A stretch of DNA of 64,000 bases from Gemmataceae bacterium (GTDB lineage Bacteria > Planctomycetota > Planctomycetia > Gemmatales > Gemmataceae), in assembly GCA_019636445.1 (NCBI GenBank), contig JAHBXO010000024.1, positions 1 through 64,000 on the forward strand. The letters are read 5' to 3'. The notes beneath the pieces were generated by a model. It was not told the DNA's origin. It saw nothing but the letters and a program-made list of their open reading frames with translations, and searched no databases. Position numbers and translations under genes: made by a program. Below, piece after piece: positions 15,616 through 24,639 of the stretch (positions are counted from its first letter, which is position 1; each line of letters starts with the position of its first letter).

Positions 15616-16443
15616 ATGATCGAGAGTTTCGCCAAATACGGCTACGTCGGGATCTTCAGCGCGATCATCGCGACGGGGTTCGGGCTGCCGATGCCGGAAG
15701 AACTGCCCGTGCTGTTCTCCGGAGTGCTCGTCGGTCACGCGGACACGATGAAGCCCGGAATGACCGAGTTGCCACCGGAGCGATTGCGCTGGTGGATCAT
15801 GCTGCCGGTCGTAATCGTGGCGATCGTCGTCGGCGACGGCCTGCTCTACGGCGTCGGTCGCTGGTGGGGCCATAAACTCTTCGAAGCGGCTTGGGTGAAA
15901 CGTCGCATCCTCACTCCGGAAACGCGCGCGATCATCGAGAAGAACCTGCAGGAACGTGGAATCATGGTCTTGCTGACGGCGCGGCTGACGCCCGGGATCC
16001 GCACGCCGATCTTCCTGATGGCCGGTCACTACCGCGTCTCGTTTACCAAGTTCCTGATCGCCGATGGCCTATACGCCATTCCCGGCGTCATGGTCATGTT
16101 CTGGTTGGCATACTTCCTCACCGATCAAGTTCTGGAAGTTTTCCACAAGATCGAACAATACCGCCAGCTTCTCGTCTTCGGCATCCTTTGCGCCGTCGGC
16201 GGCGTCATCCTGTACCGCTTGCTCATCAACCGCCGCGTGACGACGGGGGAATCAAAAGACGTGCCAATGATCGTCCGGCCGGTGGAAAAGGTGACGGAAG
16301 CGATGGAGCACGCGGTGGAGAAGGCCTTCGACGCGGTGGTGCACATGGGACACGCCGAGGAGAAGCCGAAGGCGGAGGGATCCAAGCCGCCGGAGTCCTC
16401 GCCGGCACCTTCCAACCCGACGAAGCAAGTCACACCGGGGTGA
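15616..16443 (+). CDS. DedA/SNARE-associated family membrane protein
   Basis: A 275-residue integral membrane protein of the DedA (VTT) family, whose members act in undecaprenyl-phosphate or phospholipid flipping. Family features: N-terminal YGYVGIFSAIIATGFGLPMP with the following EE, the VVGDGLLYGVGRWWG segment, and LTARLTPGIRTPIFLMAGHY, where the conserved Arg-Pro-Gly and Gly-x-x-x-Ala lie. The last 70 residues are soluble and unusual, Pro/Lys/Glu-rich, with no counterpart in standard DedA. It is divergently oriented from dtd with an 89-nt gap and is followed closely by acpH, so the two may be co-transcribed. Confidence 0.85.
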   Translation: MIESFAKYGYVGIFSAIIATGFGLPMPEELPVLFSGVLVGHADTMKPGMTELPPERLRWWIMLPVVIVAIVVGDGLLYGVGRWWGHKLFEAAWVKRRILTPETRAIIEKNLQERGIMVLLTARLTPGIRTPIFLMAGHYRVSFTKFLIADGLYAIPGVMVMFWLAYFLTDQVLEVFHKIEQYRQLLVFGILCAVGGVILYRLLINRRVTTGESKDVPMIVRPVEKVTEAMEHAVEKAFDAVVHMGHAEEKPKAEGSKPPESSPAPSNPTKQVTPG

Positions 16444-16470
16444 GATCGCGCCCTTCGTTCGTGGGGAAGA

Positions 16471-17070
16471 ATGGCGATGAACTTCCTCGCGCACCTGCAC
16501 CTGGCCCCCGATTCGCCCGACGAACGCGTCGGGGCCGTCGTCGCCGATTTCGTCAAAGGCCCCGACTTCTTCGCCCTGCCTCCGGCCATCCAGCGCGGCG
16601 TGCGCCAGCACCGCGCCGTCGACGCCTTCACCGACCGGCACGCCCGCGTGCAGCGCAGCATCGTCCGCATCAGCAAGAACTGGGGATGGTTCTCCGGTAT
16701 CATCGTCGATGTCTATTACGACCACTTGCTCGCTCGCGATTGGAGCCGCTATGCGGATGAACCGCTGCGCGGATTCGCCGATCGGATGTACGCGATCCTC
16801 GGCGCGCATGCGCCGGGGCTGCCGATGCCGGGCCGGGGATTCGTCGAATGGTTCGTGACCGACGATCGGCTCTGGCGCTACCGCACGCCGGACGGCATCG
16901 AAGATACTTTGAGACGGCTATCGCGCCGCATCGCCGAGCGCATCCCGAATCGCGCGGTTAAACTGCACGACGCGATGCCGGATTTGATCGCCAACGACGT
17001 GGGACTTGAAGACGACTTCCGCTCGTTCTACCCGGAGTTGATGGCTTTCGCGAATGCCTGGACCGCCTAG
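16471..17070 (+). CDS. acpH: Acyl carrier protein phosphodiesterase (DUF479, AcpH-like)
   Basis: Cleaves the 4'-phosphopantetheine group from holo-ACP in the cytosol, an HD-like metal hydrolase. The 199-residue product has the family start MNFLAHLHLA, then GAVVADFVKG and a His/Asp set HRAVDAFTDRH (about 49-59) and VDVYYDHLLARDW (about 83-95) that match the metal ligands. Length is close to E. coli AcpH (193). It starts 28 nt after the DedA gene with no strong ribosome site. Its stop codon is embedded in a perfect hairpin. Confidence 0.85.
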   Translation: MAMNFLAHLHLAPDSPDERVGAVVADFVKGPDFFALPPAIQRGVRQHRAVDAFTDRHARVQRSIVRISKNWGWFSGIIVDVYYDHLLARDWSRYADEPLRGFADRMYAILGAHAPGLPMPGRGFVEWFVTDDRLWRYRTPDGIEDTLRRLSRRIAERIPNRAVKLHDAMPDLIANDVGLEDDFRSFYPELMAFANAWTA

Positions 17071-17098
17071 CGGCGAAGCCCCCGGCTCGCCGCTAGGC
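17065..17098. terminator. Bidirectional terminator hairpin
   Basis: A 12-bp perfect stem, gcctagcggcga at 17065-17076 and tcgccgctaggc at 17087-17098, with a 10-nt loop. It lies between the convergent acpH and the 668-residue secreted protein gene and includes the acpH TAG. On the plus strand cttctttt follows. Serves both genes. Confidence 0.65.
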
Positions 17099-17100
17099 AA

Positions 17101-19107
17101 TCACTTCTTTTCATTGACGAGCTTGTTCAAACCGATGCGCGCATCGTCTTCGATCACGCGGATCAGCTCTTTCAGCTTCTCCATTTCGGCCAGCGTCTTG
17201 GCGCCCTCCTCGGTGGTGCCGTCGGTGTCGGCAACCATTTTGCCAAGGGCGGAGTAGGTCGGCTCGAAGGAGTTCAAGAGTTTCCGCAGTCCGAGCTTAT
17301 CCGACTTGCGCACGAAGATCTCGATCGCCTTCTTGGTCGGGAAGGCGTTCTCCCGGAATTCGTCGTAGGTCTTCGAGGCGGCCCATTTCTTCATCGCGTC
17401 CCGCGCCTTGCGGTGCTCGTCGTCCTTTGGGGTCCACTCGGCCTGGAGCTTCTCGCGCTCGTCCTTCACGGCCTGGTTGCCCGGCACGAGATTGATGAGC
17501 TTCTCCAGCGCCTCGAGCGCCTCGGGGATGTCGCCGCGCGCGCGGAACTCCTTGATGCGCTCGGCCAGTTCCTTGGCGCGGAATTCGGCTTCGAGCTTGC
17601 TCGGATCGTCGGACTTCTTCGCCACTTCGTCCAGCAGGCCCATCGTCTTGTTCAACGATTCGATCCCCTTCTCGACGGCGGCGAGCTGCTTCTCCCCGGC
17701 GTCGAGGATCTTCTTGATGGTCTCATCGCCGGCGCGGGGGCGCTCGCGGAGCTGCTTGAGTTCGTCGGTGAGAACGCGGTGCGCTTCAATGACGGCGGCC
17801 TGCCCGCTGGAGGCCGTGGTGAGCGCGTCGCGGTTCTTGCTGATGTCGAGGAACTTGTTCACTTTCTCGAACAAGGCGCGCTGCGACAACACGAGATCGG
17901 CCACCTTCGTGCGGTAGCCGTTGCATTCGTTGGCGAAGGCGGCGCGTTCCTCGTCTTCGGCCTTCACTTCGAACCGGAGCAGGACCGGGTCTTCGGTGAG
18001 GACGGGGACGGGGAAGAGTTCGATGCGTCCGCCTTCGAGGCCGACCTGGATGCAGGCGACGTTGTTGAAGACTCGGCCGGAACGGTAGGTGCCGGATTCG
18101 TACTTGAGGATGTCTTCGGGGCCGGGCTGGGCGTTGAAGTCGAGATCGGTGCCGGTCACCTGGATGAGCGACCCTTTGACGTGGGGCGCGCCGTCCTGGC
18201 CAACGAGACGCAGTTTGACTTTCGCCTCGATCGTGGCGAGTTTCATGGCGCGCAGGCCGATCCGCCGCCGGGCGTCGCGTGCGAGGCAGTCCCGCATCCA
18301 CGGGTCCTTGAATCGCGAGAGCACCGCGCACTTGGCCGCGCCCGCGTCGTCGGGCTTTTCCTCGACCTTGAGGAGCGTGTAGGAGTAGGGCACGCCCGTG
18401 CGCATCTTCGGCAGCTCGCCTCGGAAATCCTTCGGCAGCGGATTCTTGGGATCCGACGGTCGTGTGACTTCGCGGATTGCCGAGACGATCAGCACGTCGC
18501 CTTTCTTCACCCACTTGCTCGGCGGCGCGAGCGCAGAACCGCGGAAGGTGACGATCATGTGCTCGTCGTCGGCGGGGATGGTCGACAGCGTTCCGACGGG
18601 GCCGAAGTCGGGTTCGACGAGCAGGGCGGCCACGCGGGCGAGGGAGTCCACGGCGCGGCAGGTCTGCTTTCGGAGGATGGGCGAAGGGATGCCGGTGAAG
18701 CCGTCGAGCTGGCGGGCGGCGAGTTGGAAGACGCCGTCCTTGTAGTCGACGGTGAGGACATGGGTCTTGATTCCGGACAGTTCGCGGGTGGGGTCGGGTT
18801 CGAGCGCGGACCAGCCGCGTTCGACAAAGGCTTTGAGGATGGCGTGCTTGTCGTCGACGCTGTGGGTGAAGTCGACGACTTCGACTTCGCCGGCGGTGTC
18901 CAGCGTGGCCTGCAGGGCGGCGCGGAGCTCGCGCGAGAGCTGCTGGCGGACCGTGGCGGAGAGGATGGGGTGGTCGGCACAGCGCAGGCCGATTTGCCAG
19001 CGATACGGCGCGTTGGGTTCCGGGTCGAGCGGGGCGCGGGTTTGCGCCGGCGCGAAAGGTGTGCACAGAATAACCGGGAAAATCGCGACGATTGCGCGGT
19101 ACGACAT
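17101..19107 (-). CDS. Large secreted protein of unknown function
   Basis: I do not recognise a named domain. The 668-residue product begins with a signal peptide (MSYRAIVAIFPVILCTPFAP then AQ). Residues 25-400 are mostly beta-type and include a paired segment APPSKWVKKGDVLIVSAIRE, which resembles a flagellar/secretin-like or Ig-type strand pattern. Residues 400-668 are helical and charged with heptad-like spacing (HRVLTDELKQLRER, AELEAEFRAKELAERIKEF-like), suggesting a coiled coil. Single-copy Cys residues are scattered. The composition is typical of planctomycete extracytoplasmic proteins. Convergent with acpH. Localisation is the only inference I would support. Confidence 0.7.
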   Translation of the reverse strand: MSYRAIVAIFPVILCTPFAPAQTRAPLDPEPNAPYRWQIGLRCADHPILSATVRQQLSRELRAALQATLDTAGEVEVVDFTHSVDDKHAILKAFVERGWSALEPDPTRELSGIKTHVLTVDYKDGVFQLAARQLDGFTGIPSPILRKQTCRAVDSLARVAALLVEPDFGPVGTLSTIPADDEHMIVTFRGSALAPPSKWVKKGDVLIVSAIREVTRPSDPKNPLPKDFRGELPKMRTGVPYSYTLLKVEEKPDDAGAAKCAVLSRFKDPWMRDCLARDARRRIGLRAMKLATIEAKVKLRLVGQDGAPHVKGSLIQVTGTDLDFNAQPGPEDILKYESGTYRSGRVFNNVACIQVGLEGGRIELFPVPVLTEDPVLLRFEVKAEDEERAAFANECNGYRTKVADLVLSQRALFEKVNKFLDISKNRDALTTASSGQAAVIEAHRVLTDELKQLRERPRAGDETIKKILDAGEKQLAAVEKGIESLNKTMGLLDEVAKKSDDPSKLEAEFRAKELAERIKEFRARGDIPEALEALEKLINLVPGNQAVKDEREKLQAEWTPKDDEHRKARDAMKKWAASKTYDEFRENAFPTKKAIEIFVRKSDKLGLRKLLNSFEPTYSALGKMVADTDGTTEEGAKTLAEMEKLKELIRVIEDDARIGLNKLVNEKK

Positions 19108-19203
19108 AGTTCCCCCGATCCCGTTGGTAAGCTAAGGTATGGGTAGTGTACCGCGCTCGCGGCCGCCCCGCCTGTTGGATTGTTCAACGCCGAGACCGCC
19201 AGA

Positions 19204-19788
19204 ATGTTGAATCCCCGGCTGATGAAGCCCGCCCAGAATTACCAAGTTGGTTTTGAAGTGACCGTGCGCGCCCCGCGCGAGCGCGTCTGGTCGGCCCTCG
19301 TCGACGAAACCTCCAACTGGTGGCCTAAGGATTTCTTCTCGGCGGAGCATCCCGAAGGGTTCGTGATCGAGCCACATCTGGGCGGGCGCGTGTATGAAGC
19401 GTGGCACGGCGGCGGCGGCGTGCTGTGGGGCACGGTCGTCGTCTGGTCGCCGGGTTACCGCATGACATGGGCGTGCGAAATGTACCCGGACTGGACCGGT
19501 CCGGGGCGGTCGTTCGTGACGTTCGACCTGGAGGAGCAGGGGGCGGAGACGCTGATGAAGGTGAGCGACGCGGGGATTTGCATCAGTGCGGCTCAAGCGG
19601 CCACGAGCCTGGGCAATGGCTGGCAGAAGCTGATCGGCACACACTTCAAGAGCTACGTGGAGGCGGCGATCTGGGCAGGTCCGCCGGCGTTCGATTCGGG
19701 TCGGCTGAACGTGCATTTCGAGATGAAGCCGGCGGCGAACGGGAACGGGCACGGAAGTGGACGCGTCTTGCCGCCGCGCTCCCGATAG
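19204..19788 (+). CDS. SRPBCC/AHSA1-family protein
   Basis: A 194-residue START-like (Bet v 1) fold protein. It shows the family N-terminus FEVTVRAPRERVWSALVDET, the WWPKDFF loop, GGRVYEAWHGGGGVLWGTVV and the C-terminal helix GNGWQKLIGTHFKSYVE. AHSA1-like proteins bind hydrophobic ligands or chaperones; the role here is unknown. ATG at 19204 or 19222 is preferred to the upstream TTG at 19180; no good ribosome site distinguishes them. Divergent from the 668-residue gene, with a shared 96-nt promoter region. Confidence 0.8.
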   Translation: MLNPRLMKPAQNYQVGFEVTVRAPRERVWSALVDETSNWWPKDFFSAEHPEGFVIEPHLGGRVYEAWHGGGGVLWGTVVVWSPGYRMTWACEMYPDWTGPGRSFVTFDLEEQGAETLMKVSDAGICISAAQAATSLGNGWQKLIGTHFKSYVEAAIWAGPPAFDSGRLNVHFEMKPAANGNGHGSGRVLPPRSR

Positions 19789-19924
19789 AGTCGGGCACTT
19801 GATCCGTGACTGCCTCGTGGACTCAAGTCGATCCAAGACCTTACTCACGTTTCGACGTATAGCTTCGGCGAACTTCCCGCCGAGGGGGCGCTCGCGGCGC
19901 GAGTGACTGACCCAAAACACCAAA

Positions 19925-19955
19925 ACCCCGCTTAGCGGGGGGCGCCAAGCGGGGT
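19925..19955 (-). terminator. Terminator of the YTV-type protein gene
   Basis: Arms accccgctt (19925-19933) and aagcggggt (19947-19955) form a 9-bp stem, which on the minus strand is followed by tttggtgtttt. Position 57 nt past the stop of the cysteine-rich gene fits intrinsic termination. Confidence 0.7.
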
Positions 19956-20011
19956 CCGGTGTGGGTTGCGGGGAGGGCGGACGGGTGTGCCCTCACCGCG
20001 GGAGTGACAGC

Positions 20012-21319
20012 TTACTTGCAACCGCCGCAGGTCGGGGCGGAGCAGCCGGTATCGCAACCGCTATCGCACGACTTGCTGCAGAGCTTGCCCTTGAGGCTGC
20101 CGAGGCGAGCCTTGATCTTGTCAAGGATGCTGGCCTTGTTGCAGCCGGAGTCGCAGGCATTGCCGCAGGCATTGCCGCAGGCGTCGCCACCGCAGCCGCT
20201 ACCGCAGGCATTGCCGCAAGCCGCGGGCACTTGCTTCTCGACCACCTTGGCCACCATCTTGCACACCATGACCGTTTCGGTGTGGGGCACTTGATGGCAG
20301 ACCTTGCGGGTCGCCTGGTACTGCACTTGCTTCGGCACGCAGACCGTGTAGTTCTCGGTCTTCGTCTCGCAGGTGTAGGTCGTCTTGCAGACCGGCACTT
20401 GCACGGTTTCCGTCACGCAGCGCTTCTTGCAGACGGCCACCTGGCAGGTTTCCGTGACGCACTTCTTCTTGCAAACCGGCACTTGCACGGTTTCGCAAAC
20501 CGTTTCCCAGCAGCAGACTTGCTTGGTCACGGGGACGCAAACCTTGACCTTCTTGCAGGTGGTCACCGGTTCGCAAACCGTTTCCTTGCAGACCTGCTTC
20601 TTGCAGACCGTGACGGTCTTGCCACAGGCCGGGGCGCACGGATCGCAGAAAGCCTTCAGGCGGTCGACCAGCCCGGGGCCGACGTGCACTTCCGTCGGCA
20701 CGCTCGTGACGTGGCGGACGGTCCGCGACTTCATCTCGGTGACTTGCTGGGTTTCCCACTTGGTTTCCATGACCGTCACGGTCTTGGTGACCGGGACCTT
20801 CTTGGAGACCTGGCGGGTTTCCATCACCGTTTCGTTGACCCACTTGGTCACGGTGCGGGGTTCCATCACCGTTTCGTTGACCCACTTGGTCACGGTGCGG
20901 TTTTCCATGACCGTTTCGGTCTTGGGCACGCGAACCGTGTAGGTGCGGGTGCGCTGCTCTTGGACCATTTCCGTCTTGCAGGCGGTGTAGGTCTCGTCCT
21001 TCCACTCGCTCTTCATCACCGTGCGAGTTTCCGGCACCTGGACCTTTTCCCACACCGTTTCCTTGACGGTGGTCATGGCCGGGGCACAGGCACCGGTCGC
21101 GGCCGCCGGGGCGCTGGCGTGGCCAGCCGCCGGGGCGCAGCCGCCGCTGGCCGTTCCGCAACCGCCCGTCGTGCCCGACGCCGTCGCGCACGGATCGCAG
21201 CAGTCGCTGCCCTTGTTGAACAGACCCGCGAACCGCCCGCCGAACGCCGAGGCGTCGGCCGCGGTCAGCCCGACGGCAGCAGCCGTCAGCATACAGACCT
21301 TCAATCGGCGAACGTTCAT
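20012..21319 (-). CDS. Cysteine-rich YTV-type cell-wall protein
   Basis: A 435-residue exported protein. The start at 21319 has AGGGAG eight bases upstream and gives a signal peptide (about 1-25, CMLTAAAVGLTAADASA). The body is a long run of short Thr/Val/Lys repeats with regularly spaced Cys: VMENRTVTKWVNE, VMEPRTVTKWVNE, VPVCKKKCVTET, VAVCKKRCVTET, with VPVCK, CVP and YTVCVP units. This is the composition of the YTV proteins described as major, disulfide-rich wall components of planctomycetes. Gly/Cys-rich caps lie at both ends (CGNACGSGCGGDACGNACG). Such Cys pairs are likely cross-linked. It is monocistronic with its own terminator. Confidence 0.85.
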   Translation of the reverse strand: MNVRRLKVCMLTAAAVGLTAADASAFGGRFAGLFNKGSDCCDPCATASGTTGGCGTASGGCAPAAGHASAPAAATGACAPAMTTVKETVWEKVQVPETRTVMKSEWKDETYTACKTEMVQEQRTRTYTVRVPKTETVMENRTVTKWVNETVMEPRTVTKWVNETVMETRQVSKKVPVTKTVTVMETKWETQQVTEMKSRTVRHVTSVPTEVHVGPGLVDRLKAFCDPCAPACGKTVTVCKKQVCKETVCEPVTTCKKVKVCVPVTKQVCCWETVCETVQVPVCKKKCVTETCQVAVCKKRCVTETVQVPVCKTTYTCETKTENYTVCVPKQVQYQATRKVCHQVPHTETVMVCKMVAKVVEKQVPAACGNACGSGCGGDACGNACGNACDSGCNKASILDKIKARLGSLKGKLCSKSCDSGCDTGCSAPTCGGCK

Positions 21320-21614
21320 CTCACACACTCCCTGTTCCCACACCTCGGCACCCCTCGCCCGCGACCTTTCCGTTTGCCGCTAAACTGTCAGCGTTGGGGA
21401 ATCTTGGTGCTTGCGGAAAGATGACCCATAAACGGGGTCTGGGAAAGCAAACGCAACCGGCGAAGGTGCAAAATCTCGCGGCTTTGGATGTGGATGTTCT
21501 TGTCGTAACGAACCTACTTTTCAGGCAAGCCCGACCGGTGCGCGAAACCTTGCGGGCCACGAACGGCGCGCCGCGACGGCATGTAACGATTAGTACGAAC
21601 AGAGCATGCCCGCA
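21320..21614. other. Gene-free stretch, 295 bp
   Basis: Between the divergent-looking neighbours (both actually minus strand) I see no conserved coding frame, hairpin or repeat. It contains a relatively AT-rich section (21410-21500) that probably holds the promoter of the YTV-type gene. No specific -35/-10 pair can be called with confidence. Confidence 0.5.
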
Positions 21615-22715
21615 TCATTCTTCCTGACCGCTGTAAAGCCCCAGATAGCTCACGTACCGACGCTCGCTCAAAAACTTCCGCCGCACGGCATCCTTCACCC
21701 GGCACCCCGTCTCGTGCGTGTGGGAACAATCCGGGAACTTACACAACGCCACATACGGCCGGAACTCCCGGAAATATCCCTCCACTTCCTCGGGTCGCGT
21801 ATCCCAGAGCTGGAGTTGCCGCACCCCGGGCGTGTCCACCACCCAGCCGCCGAATTCGAGGCGTATGAGTTCCGCCGTCGTGGTCGTGTGCTTTCCTTTG
21901 TTGTTGACCTCGCTCACCTCGCGCACGCGCAGCGACAGCCCCGGTTGGATTGCGTTGAGCAGCGACGACTTGCCCACGCCCGACTGTCCGGAGAAGACCG
22001 ACGCGCGATCCGCGAGCAAGCTGCGCAGCCGATCGATGCCTTCGCCGGTCCGGGCGCTCGTGAGGATGGTCGGAATGCCGATCTGCGAATACGCGCCGAC
22101 AAGCGGTTGGAGCGCGACGCGGTCCGCGAGGTCGACCTTGTTGAGCGCGACGATCGGCTGAAGATTTCCCTTCTCGGCCGTGGCGATATAGCGGTCGATG
22201 AGATGGACCTTCAGATCCGGCTCGACGAGCGAAACGACGATGACGACCTGATCGACGTTGGCGACGAGCACGTGCTCGCGCCGGCGGGACGAACGCGTGA
22301 GCACGCCGCGTCGCGGATCGACACGCTCGATGACGGAATCGGGTTCCTCGACCGAGACCCAGACCCAGTCGCCGGTGGTGACGATGCTGCGTTCGTCGGT
22401 CTGGATGTTCTTCAGCACGCGACGGACGGTACAACGGACCGGCCGACCATCGTCCAACTGCACGTAACTGTACAACCCGTGAACCTTGACGACGCGCCCA
22501 CGAACGAAGCCGGCCTCGGCCCCGGGCATCGCATCGGTCCCGTCGGTGACGATCGTCCGGTGGCGTGAGAGGTCGCCCTTGGCGCGCACGCGCTCGGCGT
22601 TGCTCACGTCGTCGGATTGGCCGTCCTGGAACTGCCGCGTCAGGTCGTTGGCGCGCGGGGGCTTGGCGCGGTTCTTCCGCATCTCGACGCGTTGCTTGTT
22701 CTTCTTGGCGCTCAT
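21615..22715 (-). CDS. rsgA: Ribosome small-subunit-dependent GTPase A
   Basis: Circularly permuted GTPase that checks 30S subunit maturation. The 366-residue product has an N-terminal basic extension of about 65 residues (MSAKKNKQRVEMRKNRAKPP), an OB fold (VVKVHGLYSYVQLDDGR), then permuted G motifs: NKVD (G4), GQSGVGKSSLLNAI (G1), a T-rich G2 (KGKHTTTTAELIR) and DTPG (G3). A C-terminal zinc motif CKFPDCSHTHETGC follows. All catalytic elements are intact. It ends 2 nt ahead of nothing obvious, and the VOC gene upstream abuts its start. Confidence 0.95.
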   Translation of the reverse strand: MSAKKNKQRVEMRKNRAKPPRANDLTRQFQDGQSDDVSNAERVRAKGDLSRHRTIVTDGTDAMPGAEAGFVRGRVVKVHGLYSYVQLDDGRPVRCTVRRVLKNIQTDERSIVTTGDWVWVSVEEPDSVIERVDPRRGVLTRSSRRREHVLVANVDQVVIVVSLVEPDLKVHLIDRYIATAEKGNLQPIVALNKVDLADRVALQPLVGAYSQIGIPTILTSARTGEGIDRLRSLLADRASVFSGQSGVGKSSLLNAIQPGLSLRVREVSEVNNKGKHTTTTAELIRLEFGGWVVDTPGVRQLQLWDTRPEEVEGYFREFRPYVALCKFPDCSHTHETGCRVKDAVRRKFLSERRYVSYLGLYSGQEE

Positions 22716-22716
22716 G

Positions 22717-23064
22717 TCAGCGATCCGACCAGACGGCGAGCTCGTTGCCGGTGGGGTCGGCGAAGTGAAAGCGTCGGCCGCCCGGGAAGGAGAAGATCGG
22801 TTTCACGATCCTGCCGCCCGCCGCCGTCACGCGCGCGAGGCTCGCCTCCAAGTCGGTCGCGTAGAGCACCACGAGCGGCGCGGTCGTCTTCTCCGCCGCG
22901 CTTGTGACGCCGCCCTGGAGGCGGCCGTCGTCGAACGCGCTGTAGTCGTCGCCATAGTCGGTGAATCGCCAGCCGAACGCGGCGGCGTAGAAGCGCTTCG
23001 CTTCCGGCACGCTCGCGACGGGGAACTCGACGTAATCGACACGGTTGTCGTTGGCGGGGTTCAT
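22717..23064 (-). CDS. VOC family (glyoxalase-like) protein
   Basis: A 115-residue single-module VOC protein. It has two beta-alpha-beta-beta-beta units: VDYVEFPVASVPEAKRFYAAAFGWRFTDYG and LVVLYATDLEASLARVTAAGG are characteristic (each quoted only in part). The C-terminus FHFADPTGNELAVWSDR holds the Glu used as a metal ligand in this superfamily. Such proteins are metal-dependent or antibiotic-binding; the substrate is unknown. Its stop lies one nucleotide before the rsgA start, a co-transcribed pair. Confidence 0.8.
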   Translation of the reverse strand: MNPANDNRVDYVEFPVASVPEAKRFYAAAFGWRFTDYGDDYSAFDDGRLQGGVTSAAEKTTAPLVVLYATDLEASLARVTAAGGRIVKPIFSFPGGRRFHFADPTGNELAVWSDR

Positions 23065-23120
23065 GGCGCTCTCGCGGGTTATCGGCGGGGGGATTATAAT
23101 CGGTGCAGGAGGGCGACGCG

Positions 23121-23837
23121 ATGCCGATGCACGACTGGACGCGGGTCGATTCGGGAACGTACCACGATTTCCACGAAGATTGGATCATCGAATTGCGCCG
23201 TCGATTGAACGCCGGGATCCTGCCGAAGGGCTATTACGCCCGGGCCGACCAGCGAGTTAACGGACCAGAGCCGGACATCGTTGCGTATCAACTCGATCCG
23301 TCGCCGGTGGGTGTGGCGGTGGCCGACGCGCCCCCGAAGGCGCGATTGCAGGGTAAGGTCGCGTCCGAGGCGGCCCGATATGCCCGACGCGCGAATCGGC
23401 TCTCGATCCGCAAGGATCGCGGTCGCGTGGTCGCCATCGTCGAATTCGTGTCCCCCGGCAATAAGGACAGCAAGAAGGCCATCCGCGAGTTCACGACCAA
23501 GATCGTGAAGTTCCTGAACCACGGCATCCATGTGCTCGTTGTCGATCCGTTCCCACCGACACACCGCGATCCCGACGGCATCCATCAGGTGGTTTGGGAT
23601 GAACTGGTCGGCGAACCGTTCGGCGCGCGCCCGGCCGGCAAACCGTTGACCGCGGCGGCTTACGACGCGGACGAGTCGCTCACCGCCTACGTCGAGCCGT
23701 TCGCTGTCGGCGATGCCGTTCCGGACATGCCGCTCTTCCTCGAACCGGGCCGCTACGTGACCGCGCCGCTCGATGCGAGCTACCGCGTATCCTGGGACTT
23801 GCTACCGGAAACGACGCGCGAACAAGTCGACTCATGA
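23121..23837 (+). CDS. DUF4058 family protein (copy 2)
   Basis: A 238-residue DUF4058 protein; the second of three in the window. The start at 23121 has AGGAGGG upstream and gives the family N-terminus MPMHDWTRV. The signature VVAIVEFVSPGNKDSKKAI lies mid-protein after an acidic-residue segment (GPEPDIVAYQLD). The C-terminus YVTAPLDASYRVSWDLL ends with a conserved Asp-x-x-Tyr. It converges on the exonuclease gene with a 6-nt tail overlap (23832-23837). Function unknown; a nuclease-like fold is possible. Confidence 0.8.
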   Translation: MPMHDWTRVDSGTYHDFHEDWIIELRRRLNAGILPKGYYARADQRVNGPEPDIVAYQLDPSPVGVAVADAPPKARLQGKVASEAARYARRANRLSIRKDRGRVVAIVEFVSPGNKDSKKAIREFTTKIVKFLNHGIHVLVVDPFPPTHRDPDGIHQVVWDELVGEPFGARPAGKPLTAAAYDADESLTAYVEPFAVGDAVPDMPLFLEPGRYVTAPLDASYRVSWDLLPETTREQVDS

Positions 23838-24368
23838 CCGACGACGCACCGGCAAAGGATTGGTCGCCGCTGCCCTCCGCGCCGCAATGACGATGTTCGC
23901 ACATGCCGTCGCGTCCGAGGTCGCGTCGTGGTGCTTCAAGGGAAGGTCGAGGAAGCGGCACACGTCCGGCAGCTTCGTCGGGAACACCTTCCACGTCTTC
24001 CGCGCCAGTTGTACGGTACACTGGAACCGCAGCGGTGGTTCGGGCAGCCCGGCCGCGGCGCAGCAGGCGCGGAGCACGTTCCGGTCGAACGGCGCGTTAT
24101 GCGCCGCGAGAAACTCCACACCGTCGAGTTCCTTCGCCACCGTCGGCCACAGGTCGCCAAACGCCGGCGCGGTCTTGACGTGTTCCCACGTGAGGCCGTG
24201 GATGTGTGTAAATACCACTTGCTGGCGCGGTGGGCGGATCAGGTGCGAGACCGTCCGCACGATCTCCAAGCCGTCGACGATCACGACGGCCACCGCGCAG
24301 GCGCTGTCCGCTCCGTAGTCGGCCGTCTCGAAGTCAATGGCCGCAAACCGGCCGTGCGCAAGAGTCAT
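23832..24368 (-). CDS. 3'-5' exonuclease, DnaQ/epsilon type
   Basis: A 178-residue DEDDh exonuclease. Motif ExoI is AAIDFETAD (Asp12, Glu14), ExoII is AAHNAPFDRNVL (His-Asn-x-x-Phe-Asp) near 92-98, and ExoIII is HHDATSDA (His-x4-Asp) near 146-153. Family members proofread DNA or degrade RNA. A short free-standing size suggests a stand-alone exonuclease rather than the polymerase subunit, although either is possible. Convergent with the DUF4058 gene. Confidence 0.85.
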   Translation of the reverse strand: MTLAHGRFAAIDFETADYGADSACAVAVVIVDGLEIVRTVSHLIRPPRQQVVFTHIHGLTWEHVKTAPAFGDLWPTVAKELDGVEFLAAHNAPFDRNVLRACCAAAGLPEPPLRFQCTVQLARKTWKVFPTKLPDVCRFLDLPLKHHDATSDATACANIVIAARRAAATNPLPVRRRS

Positions 24369-24416
24369 GAAGAAAGTCTAACCGGCATCGTTCGTCGTGG
24401 CGAGCGAAGGAGGCCC

Positions 24417-24572
24417 ATGAAACCGAGCGAACGCCCCCAGAAGACCTGTGCCCGGTGTGGCCGATCGTTCGCCTGGCGGCGGAAATGGGCAAAAGTCTGG
24501 GACGCCGTTCGGTACTGCTCCGAACGCTGTCAAAACGAACGACCGCCGCGAGCGCGACCATCGGGAACTTGA
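24417..24572 (+). CDS. DUF2256 zinc-binding small protein
   Basis: A 51-residue protein with the DUF2256 motif: CARCGRSFAWRRKWAKVWDA followed by VRYCSERC, i.e. two CxxC pairs around an aromatic-rich basic loop, probably binding zinc. Start at 24417 has GGAGG six bases upstream. It is followed by the DUF6807 gene with a 67-nt gap. Function unknown; members are often next to photolyase- or DNA-repair genes, which I do not see here. Confidence 0.85.
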   Translation: MKPSERPQKTCARCGRSFAWRRKWAKVWDAVRYCSERCQNERPPRARPSGT

Positions 24573-24639
24573 CTCCGCTCCTCGCCCCGCCGATACTGGC
24601 CTCGCCCGCCTTCGCCTCCCACCGAACAGGATTCCCGCG

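Noticed and set aside
20012..21319. Metallothionein or disulfide-rich toxin
   Set aside because: The gene is far too long and the Cys are interspersed with Thr/Val repeats behind a signal peptide, matching the YTV wall-protein composition.
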